From an uncultured Clostridia bacterium (GTDB taxonomy: Bacteria > Bacillota > Clostridia > Lachnospirales > Lachnospiraceae), in the NCBI GenBank assembly GCA_947643415.1, contig CANRWA010000025.1, forward strand, positions 1 to 52,584: a DNA stretch of 52,584 nt, given 5' to 3'. Of this stretch, positions 50,985 to 52,584 are shown piece by piece. The position numbers and the translations under genes were made by a program. Each line of letters begins with the position of its first letter. The first letter of the stretch is position 1. The notes under the pieces were generated by a model, which saw only the letters and a list, made by a program, of their open reading frames with translations, did not search any database and was not told the DNA's origin.

Positions 50985-52511
50985 ATGGAATTTCAGTATC
51001 CACAGCTCGGTTTTGGAACCTTAAGACTACCCACAAAGAATGGTGAGTTAAATATAACAAAGATAGAAAAAATGGTTGCCGAATATCAAAAAGAGGCATT
51101 TTGTTACTATGATGTACATCCTCATTACCTTGCTGGAAAAGCAGAGGAGACCATCAGAAAAACTGTAGTAGACAGATATCCCCGAGAAAGTTTTCTGTTG
51201 GCAGATAAAATGCCTTTTGACTGCAAAAACAAAGATAATTATGTAAATTATTTTGCATCCTCGTTAATAAATTGTGGGGTTGATTATTTTGATTATTATT
51301 TATTGCATTGTATGACGGAAGAGATATATGCCAACCATGAAAAACTTGGTGGATTTAACTTCCTTTTGCAGAAAAAAAGAGAAGGTTACATAAGGCATAT
51401 CGGCTTTTCTTTTCATGACAAGCCAGAATTGCTGGATAAAATCCTGACTGCACATCCAGAGACAGAATTTGTATATCTTCAACTAAACTATTTTGACTGG
51501 AACAATCCTCTTATCAATGCCGAAGAAAACTACAATGTTGCACGAAAACACAATGTGCCGGTCTTTATAATGGAACCTCTTAAGGGTGGAAGCCTGATAA
51601 AGGGAAGCAGCATATTGCAAAAACTCGATCTAAAAAAAATAACAATACCTTCACTGGCATTAAATTTTGCAGCCAATCTAGAGGGTGTATATATAATCAT
51701 GAGTGGGATGACGGAAAAGGAACATATAGAAGAAAACAGAAAAACGATTGCAGAATCTGGCAAATATCCTATCCCATTTGAAATATATAAGCAGCTTAAT
51801 GACCAGTTAAGAAAAGTTAATAAGATATCATGTACCGCCTGTCGTTATTGTGAACATGAATGTCCCAAAAATATTCCCATTTCAGACCTTTTTTCTCTAT
51901 TAAATTCCTGTGACAGGGAAATTTGGGGAACATCTTTGAAAAGTTTTCCAGGGAAAAGATATACTGTATTTTTAGAAAAATATAAATCGTACATTTCTGG
52001 CAAGGGAAAGGCTGATGACTGTATAAAATGCGGCCGTTGCGAATCAAAATGCCCACAAAAAATAAATATCAGAAAATATATCAGAATAGCGGCTAACACT
52101 TTTGAAAGAAGCAGTACTGATATAAAAATAGAGGGGATCTGGCAAAGATTCGAGACAGTATGCGGCCTGATGCGTGTATCACAGAAAGGATTAATCTTAA
52201 ATAGATGGTTTATAAAAAATAACTACAAAAATATTGCCATATATGGTCTTGGCGAAATCGGAAGATTATTCTTCCATGAACTACAAAAATACCCTGATAT
52301 ATCAGTTAAATATGGAATTGATAAAAACGCTGCAAATATTCACATTAAAGAACTGGATGTTGTAGATTTATGTTCAGGCATGGAAGGAGTAGATGCTATT
52401 ATTGTAACGGCAACATTTGCCTTTGACTTGATTTATGACGAGTTATCCAAAAAAATAAATAGTCCCATTATATCTTTAAATGAGATTATAGACTTTTATG
52501 AATTTCCTTGA
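50985..52511 (+). CDS. Aldo/keto reductase fused to 2[4Fe-4S] and PglD-like modules
   Basis: 508 residues. Residues about 1-270 are an aldo/keto reductase barrel with the catalytic tetrad D43, Y48, K75 and H108. Two Fe-S motifs follow (CTACRYCEHECP near 288 and CIKCGRCESKCP near 345), and a C-terminal Rossmann module (about 420-508: IAIYGLGEIGRLFF, VDAIIVTATFAFD). AKR plus ferredoxin is a known clostridial build; the third domain is the same module as in four other proteins here. It is the last complete gene of the window, with GAGGTG before the ATG. The Fe-S centres suggest electron transfer to the barrel or a partner. Confidence 0.85.
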   Translation: MEFQYPQLGFGTLRLPTKNGELNITKIEKMVAEYQKEAFCYYDVHPHYLAGKAEETIRKTVVDRYPRESFLLADKMPFDCKNKDNYVNYFASSLINCGVDYFDYYLLHCMTEEIYANHEKLGGFNFLLQKKREGYIRHIGFSFHDKPELLDKILTAHPETEFVYLQLNYFDWNNPLINAEENYNVARKHNVPVFIMEPLKGGSLIKGSSILQKLDLKKITIPSLALNFAANLEGVYIIMSGMTEKEHIEENRKTIAESGKYPIPFEIYKQLNDQLRKVNKISCTACRYCEHECPKNIPISDLFSLLNSCDREIWGTSLKSFPGKRYTVFLEKYKSYISGKGKADDCIKCGRCESKCPQKINIRKYIRIAANTFERSSTDIKIEGIWQRFETVCGLMRVSQKGLILNRWFIKNNYKNIAIYGLGEIGRLFFHELQKYPDISVKYGIDKNAANIHIKELDVVDLCSGMEGVDAIIVTATFAFDLIYDELSKKINSPIISLNEIIDFYEFP

Positions 52512-52584
52512 CAATCTGCCGATATATAACCCATTTTCGACACTTAACAAAAATATCAGAGGCGCTAATTCCTGTATTTACGGG
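52512..52584. other. Terminal 73 bases without a visible gene
   Basis: After the AKR stop there is AT-rich sequence with no clear start codon plus binding site, and no clear terminator. The right operon could go on beyond the window. Confidence 0.4.

Noticed and set aside
22257-52511. A classical modular PKS or NRPS cluster
   Set aside because: There are no multidomain condensation, KS-AT or thioesterase megaproteins; every activity is on a discrete small protein or short fusion.
1-52584. CRISPR array, rRNA operon or toxin-antitoxin pair
   Set aside because: No regularly spaced direct repeats, no rRNA-like sequence and no small two-gene module of that kind were found. The small genes are carriers or ferredoxin.

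Overview
The window looks like a chromosomal segment of a gut-type Clostridia bacterium, most likely a Lachnospiraceae relative. The signs are a single-chain PurL of the Firmicutes type, FapA and HD-GYP proteins, a SpoIID-like protein, GGAGG ribosome binding sites with frequent GTG or TTG starts, and low-to-medium GC. The genus cannot be named from the sequence alone.

Region 1 (1-20.8 kb) is ordinary chromosome. It holds a foldase-purL-maf operon, a tRNA-Leu(CAG), a FapA protein with an HD-GYP protein, a small membrane protein, a secreted Ig-like protein, a MarR-controlled heterodimeric ABC exporter, a SpoIID-like/peptidoglycan-binding protein, and the dTDP-L-rhamnose operon (rfbA, rfbB, rfbD, rfbC) with an M15 peptidase coupled to its end. 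A MerR-type regulator fused to a methyltransferase (20921-22105) lies just before a rfbA promoter whose 19-bp spacer carries a perfect dyad, the classic layout of a MerR target.

Region 2 (22.2-52.5 kb) is the unusual part. Two long operons point away from each other. Both encode small-acyl, fatty-acid-like or polyketide-like chemistry: KAS III enzymes, discrete carrier proteins, SDR reductases, AMP-forming ligases and acyltransferases. The left operon (35726 down to 22257) has six carrier proteins, three KAS III proteins (one lacking its His and Asn), two SDRs, an acyl ligase, an amino-acid adenylation protein, two LbH acyltransferases and two membrane-anchored Rossmann proteins. The right operon (38265 to 52511) has two carriers, two KAS III modules (one fused to an SDR-like domain), two SDRs, a ThDP enzyme, an FrhB-type protein, ferredoxins, an acyl ligase, a frameshifted polysaccharide pyruvyl transferase and an aldo/keto reductase fused to ferredoxin and Rossmann modules. 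Both operons open with homologous 330-residue genes.

Between them is a segment of about 2.2 kb (35899-38108) with a tyrosine recombinase, an MBL-fold hydrolase and the remains of a PD-(D/E)XK gene. It is bounded by inverted repeats of 76-77 bp with three differences. Each repeat contains a perfect 9-bp arm, 7-bp spacer, 9-bp arm core. Outside each core the next ~51 bp are conserved, and each operon then has an intrinsic-terminator hairpin before its first gene. I read this as a recombinase-driven inversion switch that sets which biosynthetic operon is expressed, followed by attenuator control. The sequence elements are seen directly. The switching, its transcriptional effect and the chemical product are inferences.
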